A DNA stretch of 64,000 bases from Azorinus chamasolen (lineage: Eukaryota; Mollusca; Bivalvia; Cardiida; Solecurtidae), in the NCBI GenBank assembly GCA_963576725.1, contig OY755241.1, positions 2,852,001-2,916,000 of the forward strand, read 5' to 3'. Position 1 is the first letter of the stretch. Every line of letters begins with the position of its first letter. The position numbers and the translations under genes are program-made. Below the pieces are notes generated by a model. That model was not told where the DNA came from, searched no databases, and saw nothing but the letters and a program-made list of their open reading frames with translations. Positions 1 to 11,300 of this stretch are shown piece by piece.

Positions 1-960
1 CAGCTGTACGTAAAAAGTCATTTGACCTTGACCTTGGGCTTGCGGGCAGCATGGGCTGGGTGCATAATGAAAGTATGGATGGTGTTGAATGTGTATATGC
101 CATTCCATGCCAATAGCTTTAGCGGCTAGTGAGATATAAGATGATGAAAAAACTGTGACAACAAACTGCACTTAAAATTCCTTAGTCATTTGACCTTGAC
201 CTTGGGCTTGCGGGCACCATGGGCCGGGTGCGTAATGAAAGTATGGATGGTGTTGAATGTGTATATGCAATTCCATGCCAATAGCTATAGCAGTTAGTGA
301 GATATAAGACAATGAAAAAACTGTGACAACCAACTGCATGTAAAATTCCTAAGTCATTTGACCTTGGTCTTGGGCTTGTGGGCAGCATGGGTCAGGTGCG
401 TAATGAAAGTATGGATGGTATTTAATATGTATATGCAATTCCATGCAAATAGCTACAGTGATTTGGGAGATATAAGACTATGAAAAAACTGTGACAACCA
501 ACTGCACGTAAAATTCCGAAGTCATTTGACCTTGACTTTCAAAACAGGGCTTGCGGGCAGTAAGGGCTGGGTGTGCAATGAAAGTATGGATGGTGTTTAA
601 TGTCTATATGCAATTCCATGGCAATAGCTACAGTGGTTAGGGAGATATAAGACAACGAAAAAACTGTGACAAAAAACTGCACGTAAATGTGACAACCAAC
701 TGCACGTAAAATTTCCAAGTCATTTTACCTCGACCTTGGGTTTACGGGCAGCATGGGTTGGGTGCCAAATGATAGCAAAGACGGTAATTGATGTGTATGT
801 GAAGTTTCATGTGTATAAGTGTAGACATTATACTGACTTATAACACTTGAAAAACTGTGACATCCAACTGCACCTAAAAGCGTGACACACGGACAGACAG
901 ATGAACGGACATGTGCAAAACATAATGCCCCGTGACTATCGTCAACCGAGGCATAAAAAT
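1..960 (+). repeat. Compound dispersed repeat with 168-bp internal tandem units, left end outside the window
   Basis: Units begin AGTCATTTGACC at about 16, 184, 352, 520 and 718, so the period is 168 bp, then about 198 bp where a short stretch is repeated. The last part carries a string of GGACAGACAG-type motifs and ends in GAGGCATAAAAAT. Bivalve dispersed repeats commonly show this design (tandem body, CAGACAGA run, GGCATAAAA end). No reading frame runs through it. Confidence 0.75.
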
Positions 961-990
961 TACTGTTTGAATATTAGCAGAATATTTATA

Positions 991-3180
991 TAGTGAACCC
1001 TCATTATACCGGCATTTGTTACAATGGCACCCTCGTTATACCGGCAGTATGCATTGAAAGAAATTTACCTTTAAGTTTTTGAAACAACCACTGAATAACA
1101 AGAGGGCCAGAATGGCCCTGAAGCGCTCACCAGACAATCAGAGGAGAAGATATTCAAAGTTTTCACTATATGTTTCTGTTGAAAACTGGCTACCCCTGGG
1201 ACGGGGCCAATTTTGACCCCAGGGCCATAATTTATATAACTTTTGTAGAGGACCTGAACATGATGCTATGTGCAAAATATGAAAGCTGAGAACCACCCAG
1301 TTTCAGAGAAGAAGATTTTCAAAGATTTCAATATTTGTTTCTATTGAAAACTGCCCACCCCTGGGGCAGGGCCAATTTTGACCCCAGGGCCATAATTTAT
1401 ATAAATATGCAGCGGACCTGAACATGATGCTCTGTGCCAAATATGAAAGCTGAGAGCCTTCCAGTTTCAGAGGAAAAGATTTTCAAAGATTCCACAATTT
1501 GTTTCTATTGAAAACTGCTCAACCCCTGGGGCGGGCAAATTTTGACCCCAGGGACATAATTTATATCACTTGTGTAGAGGACCTGAACATGATGCTCTGT
1601 GCCAAATATGAAAGCTTAAAGAGCCTTCCAGCTTAAGAGGAGAAGGTTTTCAAAGATTTCACTATTTGTTTCTATTGAAAACTGCCCAACCCCTGGGGCG
1701 GGCCAATTTTGACCCCAGGGCCATAATTTATATAACTTTTGTAGAGGACCTAAACAAGATGATATGTGCCAAATATGAAAACTGAGAGCCTTCCAGTTTT
1801 AGAGAAGAAGATTTTCAAAGATTTCAATATTTGTTTCTATTGAAAACTGCCCAACCCCTGGGGCAGGGCCAATTTTGACCCCAGGGCCATAATTTATACA
1901 GCTTTTGTAGAGGACCTGAACATGATGCTTGGTGCCAGATATGAAAGCTAAGAGCCTTCCAGTTTCAGAGGAGAAGATTTTCAAAGATTTCACTATTTGT
2001 TTCTATTGAAAACTGCCCAACCCCTGGGGCGGGGCCAATTTTGACCCCAGGGCCATAATTTATATAACTTTTGTAGAGGACCTGAACATGATGCTCTGTG
2101 CCAGATATGAAAGCTGAGAGACTTCCAGTTTCAGAGAAGAAGATTTTCAAAGATTTCACTATTTGTTTCTATTGAAAACTGCCCAACCCCTGGGGCGGGT
2201 TTAATTTTGACCCCAGGGCCATAATTTATATAACTTTTGTAGAGGACCTGAACATGATGCTCTGTGCCAAATATGAAAGCTAAGAGCCTTCCAGTTTCAG
2301 TGGAGAAGATTTTCAAAGTTTTCACTATTTGCTTCTACTGAAAAATGCCCACCTCTGGGGTGGGGCCAATTTTAACCCCAGGGCCATAATTTATATAACT
2401 TTTGTAGAGGACCTGAGCATGATGCTATATGCCAAATATGAAAGCTGAGAACCTTCCAGTTTCAGAGAAGAAGATTTTCAAAGTTTTCACTATTTGTTTC
2501 TACTGAAAACTGCCCACCCCTGGGGCGGGGCCAATTTTGACCCCAGGGCCATAATTTATATAACTTTTGTAGAGGACCTGAACATGATGCTCTGTGCCAA
2601 ATATGAAAGCTGAGAGCCTTCCAGATTCAGAGGAGAAGATTTTCAAAGTTTTACTATATCTTTCTATTGAAATATTCCCACCCCTGGGGCCGGGCCAATT
2701 TTGACCCCAGGGGCATAATTTATATAACTTTTGTAGAGGACCTAAGGATGATGCTATGTGCCAAAGATGAAAGCTGAGAACCCTGTAGATTCAGAGGAGA
2801 AGATTTTTAAAGGTTCAAATTGTTGACGACGAACGACGCACGACACACGACGCACGACGCACGCCGACGGACGACGGACATCAGGCGATCACAAAAGCTC
2901 ACCCTGAGCACTTTGTGCTCTGGTGAGCTAAAAAGGTGCAATGCCAATAAGACAGGTGATTGCTTAATGCAGAACACAAGAAGTGCAAAAAGCTCCAAAG
3001 GGAGCGTTTTGCACTTCTTGTGTTCTGCATTAAGCATTCACCCCTTGGTACTAGTTTAAAACTGGTGCCATATGGTTCCGTTCAATATTATATATATTTA
3101 AACTGACATTATAACGGCAACCTCGTTATACCAGCACAATGTCTGGAAACAAACACCTCTGTTGTAATGAGGGTTCACTG
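991..3180. mobile_element. Family E (Tigger/pogo-like) MITE split by a nested repeat
   Basis: The ends are TAGTGAACCCTCATTA on the left and TAATGAGGGTTCACTG on the right, flanked by TA (989-990 and 3181-3182). The long hairpin at about 2955-3052 is the family E core (GCTTAATGCAGAACACAAGA and its complement). The middle holds a different repeat (1096-2934). The paralogous stretch at 5043-5100 lacks the whole element and supports the TA target. Confidence 0.7.
1096..2934 (+). repeat. AACAAGAGGGCC...GTGAGCTAAAAA dispersed element, full copy with 166-bp internal repeats
   Basis: It starts AACAAGAGGGCCAGAATGGC and ends in a short ACGACGCACGAC-type tract, then GGTGAGCTAAAAA. The body repeats a unit of about 166 bp roughly ten times; each unit holds CCCCTGGGGCGGGGCCAATT and GACCCCAGGGCCATAATT. 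Small ORFs of 64 codons recur every 166 bp but only reflect the repeat. Further copies lie at about 13831-14984 (+) and 60055-60896 (-). Confidence 0.8.
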
Positions 3181-3233
3181 TATACTACTGGCATAACAGA
3201 ATTTGAGAAACTGAAAAATCAGATCTATATTAA

Positions 3234-3473
3234 CCCTTCACTTGCTATTCACGTCAATATACGTATCTGTAAATAGTGAAGACCCAGATGAGACAGCTCC
3301 TGCAGGAGCTGTCTCATCAGGGTCTGCACTATTTACATGTTGATTGTGCAACCAGTGCACTCCAGCAGTGATTGCACAGCGAAATACTTGTACACAGTGA
3401 AGATATATGTAATTACAGAACAGGGCATGGGTAAAGAAGGAGAAATGTATTTTAAAATTCAGCAAGAGAAGGG
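3234..3473 (+). mobile_element. Family C TTAA-MITE, copy 1
   Basis: It is 240 bp, begins CCCTTCACTTGCT and ends AGCAAGAGAAGGG, with TTAA on both sides (3230-3233, 3474-3477). The centre is a long hairpin around GACAGCTCCTGCAGGAGCTGTC. The paralogous locus near 5115 has a single TTAA at this position and no element, which is a direct empty site. Confidence 0.9.
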
Positions 3474-3802
3474 TTAAATTTTATCCCTTTAGCAAATTCA
3501 GAGCAGATCCTGATCAGGCTCAATTATCTAAGAATGTTTAATCATTCATAAGCAATGCTATAATAACACATACAATCATCGTTCCTTTGCGTTGGTAACA
3601 TGTTGACCCTGTTGGAATGTTGAAAGTTGAACAGTCCATGATTGTAACTATAAAGTCCATTCAACTTGAAAAGTAAAACATTGCTAGAGGATATTGAAAG
3701 ACACTTGTCTTATAGCTCCTCAAGAGGATCCTGACTGATCTGGGTGACTGCGGCACAGTTTGTAAACACCAGTGCACTTGTATCCTGCATTCAAAAGGTT
3801 AA

Positions 3803-4038
3803 CCTTTCCTTCAAATAAAAACCTTTTCATGCATTTGCAAATAGAGTAGACCGAGATCAGATGGATCCTATAGGAGCCATCTTATCAGGGTCAGCTCTGT
3901 TTGCTTTGTACCCGATATAGCTCTGATTCTACAGTTTTTGCCATTATGCAAAAAGTTCCTTGAAAAGTTTCATTATAAAAATAATAAATATTCATGATGT
4001 CATTATTTCTTACATAATTATTGAACACTGGGAAAGGG
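3803..4038 (+). mobile_element. Family A TTAA-MITE
   Basis: The left end CCTTTCCTTCA follows TTAA (3799-3802) and the right end is GGGAAAGGG. The central hairpin has GATGGATCCTATAGGAGCCATC. The right half carries the subtype box CATGATGTCATTATTTCTTA. Confidence 0.8.
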
Positions 4039-4071
4039 TTTAAACAGTAATACAAACATGTAAATCATTTA

Positions 4072-4705
4072 CTAGTGTGATGTCAACATATGATTGCTAT
4101 GAGGGGCCTAGTAATAAACTGGAAATGCATTCAATTTTTCAAAACACAGTTTAACCCTTTCCCTCATATAAACACCTTTTAACACATTTGCAAACAGAGT
4201 AGACCCAGTACAGTAATTGTTACTTACATTCATCAGTTAAATTAAAGGCTTATTTTGACATTGGGAGAGGTTGTTTGAATGGTGATTTATCATAGAATCA
4301 AACAGTCTGTAGGTATTACAATAAATAATACATTTGTGACAAACATTTAATAATGTGGCAGACTGTTATTGGCCTTGAATATTTAAACCGAATTCATTTA
4401 CTTGGAGTGTCAACATCTGATTGCTATGAGGGCCAGGCCTAGTAATAAACAGGAAATGCATTCAAACAGAGTTGACCCTTACCCTCATATAAACGCCTTC
4501 TAGCACATTTGCTAACAGAGTAGACCCAGTACAGTAATTGTTACTTACGTTCATCAGGTAAAGGCATATTTTGACATTGGGAGAGGTTGTTTGAATGGTG
4601 ATTATATCATAGAATCAGACATCCTCTATGTAATAATGTAGAAACAATTCAATTTGTGAAAAAATTTAATTACGTGACAGACTGTAATTGGTCTTGAATA
4701 TTTTA
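4072..4705 (+). repeat. Tandem duplication of about 315 bp carrying truncated family A ends
   Basis: Two diverged copies (about 4072-4386 and 4387-4705) share GTCAACATNTGATTGCTATG, GTACAGTAATTGTTACTTAC and GACATTGGGAGAGGTTGTTT. Each holds the same family A left end cut off at AGAGTAGACCCAG, so the insertion and truncation came before the duplication. Confidence 0.75.
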
Positions 4706-4710
4706 ACCCT

Positions 4711-5042
4711 TCCTAATGGCCAAGAGCAGTGTGCGGCGCCAACGCTCGTCTGATTTGGTACTTGTCCAGCTAAATTAAAATTGAAAATGATAAAGGGCCA
4801 TTACTCCAAAATTTTGAAATCAAGAGTTATGGTTATTATGTAGGGGGCATTCCTCTCAATGAGTTCTACTAACCCATGAAGATTCATGTTGATACCTCTA
4901 ATATACTTTTCGAGTAATGAGCTACATTAAAGTTTTTGCACGCCGGCAACCACAATGATGACGACGATGACGACTATGACGACTGTAACAACCCAGTGAT
5001 CACAATAGCTCGACTTTTCTTCAAAACAGACGAGCTAATAAG
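4711..5042 (+). repeat. Dispersed repeat ending in GACGAGCTAATAAG
   Basis: CGCTCGTCTGATTTGG near the left end is partly inverted at the right end (AAACAGACGAGCTAATAAG). A GATGACGACGATGACGAC tract precedes the right end, the same architecture as the GTGAGCTAAAAA elements. No coding potential is seen. Confidence 0.5.
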
Positions 5043-5345
5043 AAAAAATTACTGTCTAAATATTAGCAGAATATTTATACTGGCATAACAGAAACTGAAA
5101 AATCATATCTATATTAAACTTTATCCCATTAGCAAGCAGAGCAGATCCTGATCAGGCTCAATGATCTAAGAATTTTAATAATTCATACACAATATTCTAT
5201 AATAACACATACAATTATCGTTCCTTTGCATTGGTAACATGTCCATCCTGTTGGAATGCTGAATGTTGAAAGTTGAACAGTCTGTGATTGTAACTATGAA
5301 CTCCATTCAACTTGAAAAGTAAAACATTGCTAGAGGATATTGATT
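5037..5345 (+). repeat. Diverged paralog of 955-3720 with empty insertion sites
   Basis: It aligns in order with 955-990, 3185-3230 and 3474-3700 (TATTAGCAGAATATTTATA, CTGGCATAACAGA, TTTATCCC, AACATTGCTAGAGGATATTG). It lacks the family E element and family C copy 1, so it preserves the sequence before both insertions. Confidence 0.85.
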
Positions 5346-5458
5346 GACAAATTGGACTACACAATTCTAATAATGTTCCTTTCCTCTAGTAAATGCTCCT
5401 TTTAGGTAGATTTATTCAAAGAGTCTGGGTCTAAAAATAGCCCATGGAGGAAAGGATT
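5345..5458 (-). mobile_element. Family B fragment (one half)
   Basis: It matches the family B half carrying CTCTAGTAAATGCTCCTTTT and ends AATAGCCCATGGAGGAAAGGATTAA. The hairpin and the other half are missing. Confidence 0.6.
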
Positions 5459-5688
5459 AATGCCATTAAAAAAGAGTAAACCAAGATCTGATGGCTCCTG
5501 TAGGAGCTGTCAGATCACAGTCTGTTCCGTTTTGCTAATGGAATAACATAGATCTGACAGTACAGCTTCTGCCATGGTCAAATTGTCCCCTTTTCCATGA
5601 TGCCATTATAAAATTCAGTTTATTAATCTTCAAACATTCATTATTTCTCATGAGAATATTCATGAGGAAAAGAGTTAAAGAGAACATA
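5459..5688 (+). mobile_element. Family A MITE, diverged
   Basis: The hairpin centre is GATGGCTCCTGTAGGAGCTGTC, followed by the family A right half (CTGCCATGGTCAAA, TTATTTCTCATGAGAATATT) and the end GAGGAAAAGAGTTAA. The left terminus is degraded. Confidence 0.65.
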
Positions 5689-5750
5689 AATGAATAATTA
5701 ATGGTGATGATAATTACAGCACAGAGAATAAAATGAAAGACACATGCTAT

Positions 5751-7114
5751 AGGCCATTCTTTGATACCACCATTACCCCAAACACAGTAGGCCATTCTTT
5801 GATACCACCATTACCCCAAACACAGTAGGCCATTCTTTGATACCACCATTACCCCAAACACAGTAGGCCATTCTTTGATACCACCATTACCCCAAACTCT
5901 ATAGGCCATTCTTTGATACCACCATTACCCCAAACTTTATAGGCCATTCTTTGATACCACCATTACCCCAAACTCTATAGGCCATTCTTTGATACCACCA
6001 TTACCCCAAACACAGTAGGCCATTCTTTGATACCACCATTACCCCAAACACAGTAGGCCATTCTTTGATCCACCATTACCCCAAACTCTATAGGCCATTC
6101 TTTGATACCACCATTACCCCAAACTCTATAGGCCATTCTTTGATACCACCATTACCCCAAACTCTATAGGCCATTCTTTGATACCACCATTACCCCAAAC
6201 TTTATAGGCCATTCTTTGATACCACCATTAACCCAAACTCTATAGGCCATTCTTTGATACCACCATTACCCCAAACTCTATAGGCCATTCTTTGATACCA
6301 CCATTACCCCAAACTCTATAGGCCATTCTTTGATACCACCATTACCCCAAACTCTATAGGCCATTCTTTGATACCACCATTACCCCAAACACAGTAGGCC
6401 ATTCTTTGATACCACCATTACCCCAAACTCTATAGGCCATTCTTTGATACCACCATTACCCCAAACTCTATAGGCCATTCTTTGATACCACCATTACCCC
6501 AAACTTTATAGGCCATTCTTTGATACCACCATTACCCCAAACTCTATAGGCCATTCTTTGATACCACCATTACCCCAAACTCTATAGGCCATTCTTTGAT
6601 ACCACCATTACCCCAAACTCTATAGGCCATTCTTTGATACCACCATTACCCCAAACTCTATAGGCCATTCTTTGATACCACCATTACCCCAAACTTTATA
6701 GGCCATTCTTTGATACCACCATTACCCCAAACACAGTAGGCCATTTTTTGATACCACCATTACCCCAAACTCTATAGGCCATTCTTTGATACCACCATTA
6801 CCCCAAACTTTATAGGCCATTCTTTGATACCACCATTACCCCAAACACAGTAGGCCATTCTTTGATACCACCATTACCCCAAACTTTATAGGCCATTCTT
6901 TGATACCACCATTACCCCAAACTTTATAGGCCATTCTTTGATACCACCATTACCCCAAACACAGTAGGCCATTCTTTGATACCACCATTACCCCAAACTC
7001 TATAGGCCATTCTTTGATACCACCATTACCCCAAACTTTATAGGCCATTCTTTGATACCACCATTACCCCAAACACAGTAGGCCATTCTTTGATACCACC
7101 ATTACCCCAAACAC
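5751..7114 (+). repeat. 38-bp satellite array, about 36 copies
   Basis: The unit reads AGGCCATTCTTTGATACCAC then CATTACCCCAAAC plus a variable tail. Nearly all sequence change is in the tail, which is ACAG, TCTA or TTTA; the rest is almost invariant, apart from a short deletion near 6067. The array starts about 60 bp after a family A element and ends at a family D element. 38 is not a multiple of three, so it is not coding. Confidence 0.95.
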
Positions 7115-7132
7115 TGAGCATTCGTGCAGGCT

Positions 7133-7600
7133 GAGGTCCAGATAAGATGCATTAACTAAAACATTTTTAAGAATAACTGCTTTATTTCTCCATCAAGCCC
7201 TATTTTGTGACCACTCTTTAGAATCACTTCGATACTTCTCATATATATATTGAGTCATTTCGAGACGATTCTAAAGAGTGGCCACAGTGTAGGGTTTAAT
7301 TGGTGGAGAAATGTTTAATTGGTGGAGAAATGACAATTTTAGTATTGGGTATGCACCCTTAACCCTTTCCTCCATAAAATGCCTTTCTACGCCTCTGTAA
7401 AAATCACCTGTTGAGAAACCATTGTGATAAATAGAGCATTTGCTCCTATAGGAGCAAATGCTCTATTTATCACAATGGTTTCAAACTACAAAATTCTAAA
7501 TTTTTCCTTTTCTCTAGTTAATGCTTCTTTTCGGTAGATTAATCCAAAGAGGTTGGATCTAAAAATAGCCTATGAGGGAAAGGGTTATCTGTAGCTCTGG
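7133..7600 (+). mobile_element. Family D hairpin element, split by a family B element
   Basis: It starts GAGGTCCAGATAAGATGC and contains the D hairpin (ACTCTTTAGAATC... against GATTCTAAAGAGTGG) plus GGTGGAGAAATG. Family B interrupts it at 7363-7583, and the D sequence TATCTGTAGCTCTGG resumes after that. A 20-bp stretch (TTTAATTGGTGGAGAAATG) is duplicated near 7296-7330. Confidence 0.7.
7363..7583 (-). mobile_element. Family B TTAA-MITE nested in family D
   Basis: The ends are CCCTTTCCTCCATA and CTATGAGGGAAAGGG; the left flank is TTAA (7359-7362) and the right flank is TTAT. The hairpin is near-perfect: AAACCATTGTGATAAATAGA, centre GCATTTGCTCCTATAGGAGC, then the complementary arm. Confidence 0.8.
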
Positions 7601-8017
7601 GATTTCTACCCTTTCTCTTGTTTATGCTGCCTTTATAAGAAGACTATGATGCAGACAGTATGTGTGACATTGATTAATGTTTGGAGAATTAGAACAATAT
7701 ATATTAGAATTTATTCGGATGGCTTTTTCTGCTGACGACCTCAGAATTTGTTAAAAATATCTAAATATTCTTATTTTAGGAATCTAGCAGACAACATTCT
7801 TCTCAGTGCATGATTTCTTTTGGCACTATAGGTACTAATGGAATCTTGGTACAGATCTTGCAATTGGAAGTATTCCACCTGATACACTCCATCAGTACAC
7901 AAAACAGCCATAACTCTTAACCCTTCCAAACTTGATTTTTTAAATGGAATATTCCAAGATTCAAACAGGTCTTACTGTAAATATTCAGGGATCTTTAATA
8001 AAGAAAAGTGTAATATG

Positions 8018-8210
8018 GCAAACAGTGCAGACCCTGATGAGAGGACTCCTCTAGAAGCCCTCTCAAATGGGTCTACACTGTTTGCAATGGACATTGGTGT
8101 CTTATCGCCCACACTGAAGAGATTAGTCCTTGGCCTGGCATCTGAAAATAAGTTGGATCCAGACAAGACTGCGAGTAACTCAGCATCTCATCAGGATCCA
8201 AGCTGTTAGT
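8018..8210 (+). repeat. Two solo hairpin cores without recognisable MITE ends
   Basis: At 8018-8092 GGCAAACAGTGCAGACCCTG opens a hairpin closed by GGGTCTACACTGTTTGC. At about 8150-8205 AGTTGGATCCAGACAAGACT pairs loosely with CATCAGGATCCAAGCTG. The second type recurs degraded near 15980, 22928, 29490, 41910 and 57570. The small ORFs spanning both strands here reflect the palindromes. Confidence 0.55.
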
Positions 8211-8330
8211 CACCCAGTAAACAGTTTCTCAAAACCTGAATAAATCATTGAAGTAATCAAAAATTGTAACAGAATTTAAGCAGACGTCATTTTCATAGTA
8301 TGCAAAGGGTTAACTTCATTTGTCAGTATA

Positions 8331-8420
8331 CAGAGGTCCAGATAAGAGATGTAAATTAAAACATTTTCAAGAATAATTTCTTTATTTTTCCGTCAAACTG
8401 AATGGTGACTGCCCACTCTT
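8331..8420 (+). mobile_element. Family D fragment
   Basis: AGAGGTCCAGATAAGAGATG, AATTAAAACATTTTCAAGAA and GACTGCCCACTCTTTAGAAT match the left half of D. The rest is missing. The 126-codon minus-strand ORF from 8736 runs into this fragment and is not supported as a gene. Confidence 0.6.
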
Positions 8421-8890
8421 TAGAATCGTCAGTTAAAAGATATCCAATTTGCCTACTGCAAAACTTGTAAACAATGTAGCCAATGGCTGCTATGATGTTT
8501 GATATGACTGGTTTCCCCATTATTCCATACACATACATGTACCAGTAGAGCTGAAGTTGGGAACCAGCTATTTCATGCGTGATTTTGAATCCTGGGGATT
8601 TATGAAGCTGGTATTCCCCCAATTGATATGGTGTGACCAACAGACACGCTTTGTAAACAAACAAAAGAAACTGTGATAATGGATAAGGGGTCCAAATGGG
8701 TCGTGACCGATAGTTGAATGCACTCAAAGGTGACAAAATGCCTGCTGTTGCCGATGGATAGCCATGAAAATTGCTTACTCGCTTAATACTTGTAGAACAC
8801 CAGGCCGCTTACGTCAGTGTATATATGCCATTTGGGATGAAATAGACTGGCCACGTTATGCAGGTGACCGCTTATACCAGGTGTAATATA

Positions 8891-10198
8891 CGAGGGGTGA
8901 TTGATAAGTCCGTGGCCTGAGGCAGGGAGCAGCAGTTTGACCTCAATATTTTCCTTTATTTTTCAACGTAGTCACCTAGCTTGCAAGCTTACACACTTTG
9001 TCCAACGGTGTTGGAGCATTTGAATACCTTTCCTGTAGAACGGGGCATCTTGGGCCTGAAGAAATGCTTCAACAGCTTGTTTGACGTCATCATCAGTGCA
9101 AAAATGGTGGCAGCTGAGTTCCGTTTTCATCTTGGGGAATAGCTACTGGTAATAGTCAGAGGGAGCTAAATTAGGGGAATACGGTGGATGCTCAACAATT
9201 TGGAAACCACATTCCTGAATGGCAGCCATGGCAACAGTGGACATGTGTGCTGGAGCATTGTCCTGATGGAAAAGCACACCTAATGACAGCTTGCCACACC
9301 TTGTCTCCTTGTTTTTTTCACGAAGCTGCCTCATGAGGTTAGTATAATACCTTCCGGTTATCAAGATAATCCACTAGCAACACACCTTTCACATCCCAGA
9401 AAACTGTGGCCATCACCTTCCCAGCGGCTGTTGTTGCCTTGGCTTTTTTCAGGGGTGGTGATCCTGGGTGTTTCCACTGTTTTGACTGTTGTTTTGTCTC
9501 GGGTTCGAAGTGGTGAACCCATGTTTCACCAACAGTTACAAACTGCTTGAGAAACTTCTCCTGATCCCACTCAAACATGACAAGGTTTTCCCTGGACACG
9601 TTGCACCGAACTCCTTTCTGGTCGAGACTCGGAAGTTTTGGGACCCATCTGGCAGAAACCTTTGTCATTTGCAAATCATTATGGATAATTGCATGGACTC
9701 GTTCCTTTGATATACCCAGCTCACAGTGTAGCAATGTACCGCTGTGTAATTCGCCAATCTGCCATAATCATATCATGGATTTTATTGATGGTGTCCTTTG
9801 AGGTGACAGTTGGTGGCCTGCCAGGACGTGGGTCATCTTCAAGACTCTCTCTACCGTGTTTAAATTCAGCGGTCCATTTTTTCACCATGCTATAACATGT
9901 GGCATGCTCCCCTAATGTAGCTACCATATGTCCTCACGAATCTCCTTAGGTGATAAGCCTTTGAGGCCAACTTCAACAGGTTTTGAATAATCGCGCCATG
10001 GCCAACGTTGTCCATTTGCTTAGAAGTACTCATAGTAAGTAGCTTTGAGAATCAAATTCTGGCAAACAACAGAGAGAAAAAAATCCTTCTGTCTCTGCAG
10101 AGTGATTATTATAACACCTTTTCTACATGGACATCAAATGGTATGTTTATAAGTGGTCTGTTTCTACCCAAGGCCATGGACTTATCAATCACCCCTCG
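8891..10198 (-). mobile_element. mariner element 1 (DD34D), about 1.31 kb, inactive
   Basis: Terminal inverted repeats begin CGAGGGGTGATTGATAAGTC (left) and end GACTTATCAATCACCCCTCG (right), flanked by TA on both sides (8889-8890, 10199-10200) as expected for Tc1/mariner. Total length matches an autonomous mariner. The only gene inside is the broken minus-strand transposase. Confidence 0.92.
9060..10033 (-). pseudogene. mariner transposase, multiply broken
   Basis: The product family cuts and pastes mariner DNA at TA sites, with an N-terminal paired helix-turn-helix DNA-binding region and a DDD catalytic domain. A plausible start is ATG at 10031-10033. Frame shifts split the sequence near 9928-10000, between 9721 and 9734, and between 9339 and 9364; an in-frame stop at about 9143 cuts the C-terminus just after the third Asp. 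Seen: GRPPTVTSKD linker, ARWVPKL (WVPHEL-like), HHFEPETKQQSKQW, HQDNAPAH, YSPNLAPSDY. The second and third Asp are 34 residues apart. The motif normally GDETW reads VGETW, so the first catalytic Asp is Gly. It cannot be active. Confidence 0.9.
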
Positions 10199-10431
10199 TA
10201 TAGCGTGTTTCATTGGGAGGGTCCTGTAGTTGCTGTTTACAGCAGTGTGGCTGCTGATACAAGGTGACCCATTCCCAGTGCAAAACAGCTAACAGTTTCT
10301 CAATTTTGGGAAAAAGATTCCCAATAGTAACTGAATTTTAATTAAAATGCTAAAAAATGCAAAATAAGTTATAATGGGAACAAAAATGCTTTCCAAATCA
10401 TTGAGTTTGAGCCAAAAATCCCAATAATTAA

Positions 10432-10680
10432 CCCTTTCCTCCATGAATATTCATGTAATACATACTGACCTCATGAATATTGATTAGATTAATTTGTTAT
10501 ACATGTAATAGCACATGGACACAAGAATATTTGACCATGGCAGAACTGTTGAATCATATCTATATTATATCATCAGCAAACAATGCAGGCTCTGATCAGA
10601 AGGCTCCTATAGGAGTTGTCTAATCTGGTTCTACTTTGTTTGCAAATGTGTAGAAAGGCGTATTTAGACATATAGCTGTG
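10432..10680 (-). mobile_element. Family A TTAA-MITE
   Basis: Left flank TTAA (10428-10431), then CCCTTTCCTCCATGAATATT. It contains TTTGACCATGGCAGAA and a decayed hairpin centred on GAAGGCTCCTATAGGAGTTG. The right end is degraded. Confidence 0.75.
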
Positions 10681-10730
10681 TTATGAATAACCTTTTCCAT
10701 GAAAGAAATAATGATGTCATAAATACTTAA

Positions 10731-10976
10731 CCCTTCTCTTGCTGAATTTTAAAATACATTTCTCCTTCTTTACCCATGCCCTGTTGTATAATTACATAAT
10801 TATATCTTCACTGTGTACAAGTAGTTCGCTGTGCAATCACTGCTGTGGAGTGCACTGGTTGCACAATCAACTTGTAAATAGTGCAGACCCTGATGAGACA
10901 GCTCCTGCAGGAACTGCCTCATCTGGGTCTTCACTATTTACAGGTAGGTATATTGACGTGAATAGCAAGCGAAGGG
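10731..10976 (-). mobile_element. Family C TTAA-MITE, copy 2
   Basis: It begins CCCTTCTCTTGCTG after TTAA and ends AATAGCAAGCGAAGGG, then ATAA (a changed TTAA). The hairpin centre is CTCCTGCAGGAACTGCCTC, with two arm changes. Confidence 0.88.
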
Positions 10977-10999
10977 ATAATACCTAAATTTCTGTTATG

Positions 11000-11129
11000 C
11001 CCAATCAGGTCTATATAATTTCAGAAGCAAACAGAGAAGACCCGGATGAGATGGCTCCTGTAGGAACCATTTTATCTGGGTCAATTCTGTTTGAAAATGC
11101 ATGAAAAGGCATTTATATGAAGGAAAGGG
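11000..11129 (-). mobile_element. Family A, truncated copy
   Basis: Only the hairpin (GATGGCTCCTGTAGGAACCA) and the GAAGGAAAGGGTTAA end remain. The outer half after the hairpin is missing. Confidence 0.65.
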
Positions 11130-11224
11130 TTAAATCATAATTCCAACTTTGTTGCAAGGGATAACAAATAATCTAGGCTTTGAGGCCATGAATGTATTTA
11201 TTCAACCAAAGTTTCAAAATGAGT

Positions 11225-11300
11225 TCAGGATAACAAACACTGGAGGCTCTTGATCATAGGAGCCCTCTTATCTGGGTCTATATGGTTTGCAAATAGCTTG
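11225..11300. repeat. Degraded hairpin core
   Basis: CTTGATCATAGGAGCCCTCT, TATCTGGGTCTATATGG and TTTGCAAATAG are remnants of the core. No ends are visible. Confidence 0.4.

Noticed and set aside
1799..2325. Three 64-codon ORFs spaced by 166 bp
   Set aside because: They are the same repeat unit read three times; no start context or motif.
5751..7114. CRISPR-like array
   Set aside because: Units are directly adjacent with no variable spacers; the genome is animal. Ordinary satellite.
8356..8736. 126-codon minus-strand ORF
   Set aside because: Its C-terminal quarter is family D sequence, it has no motif, and codon use is AT-driven. Chance ORF.
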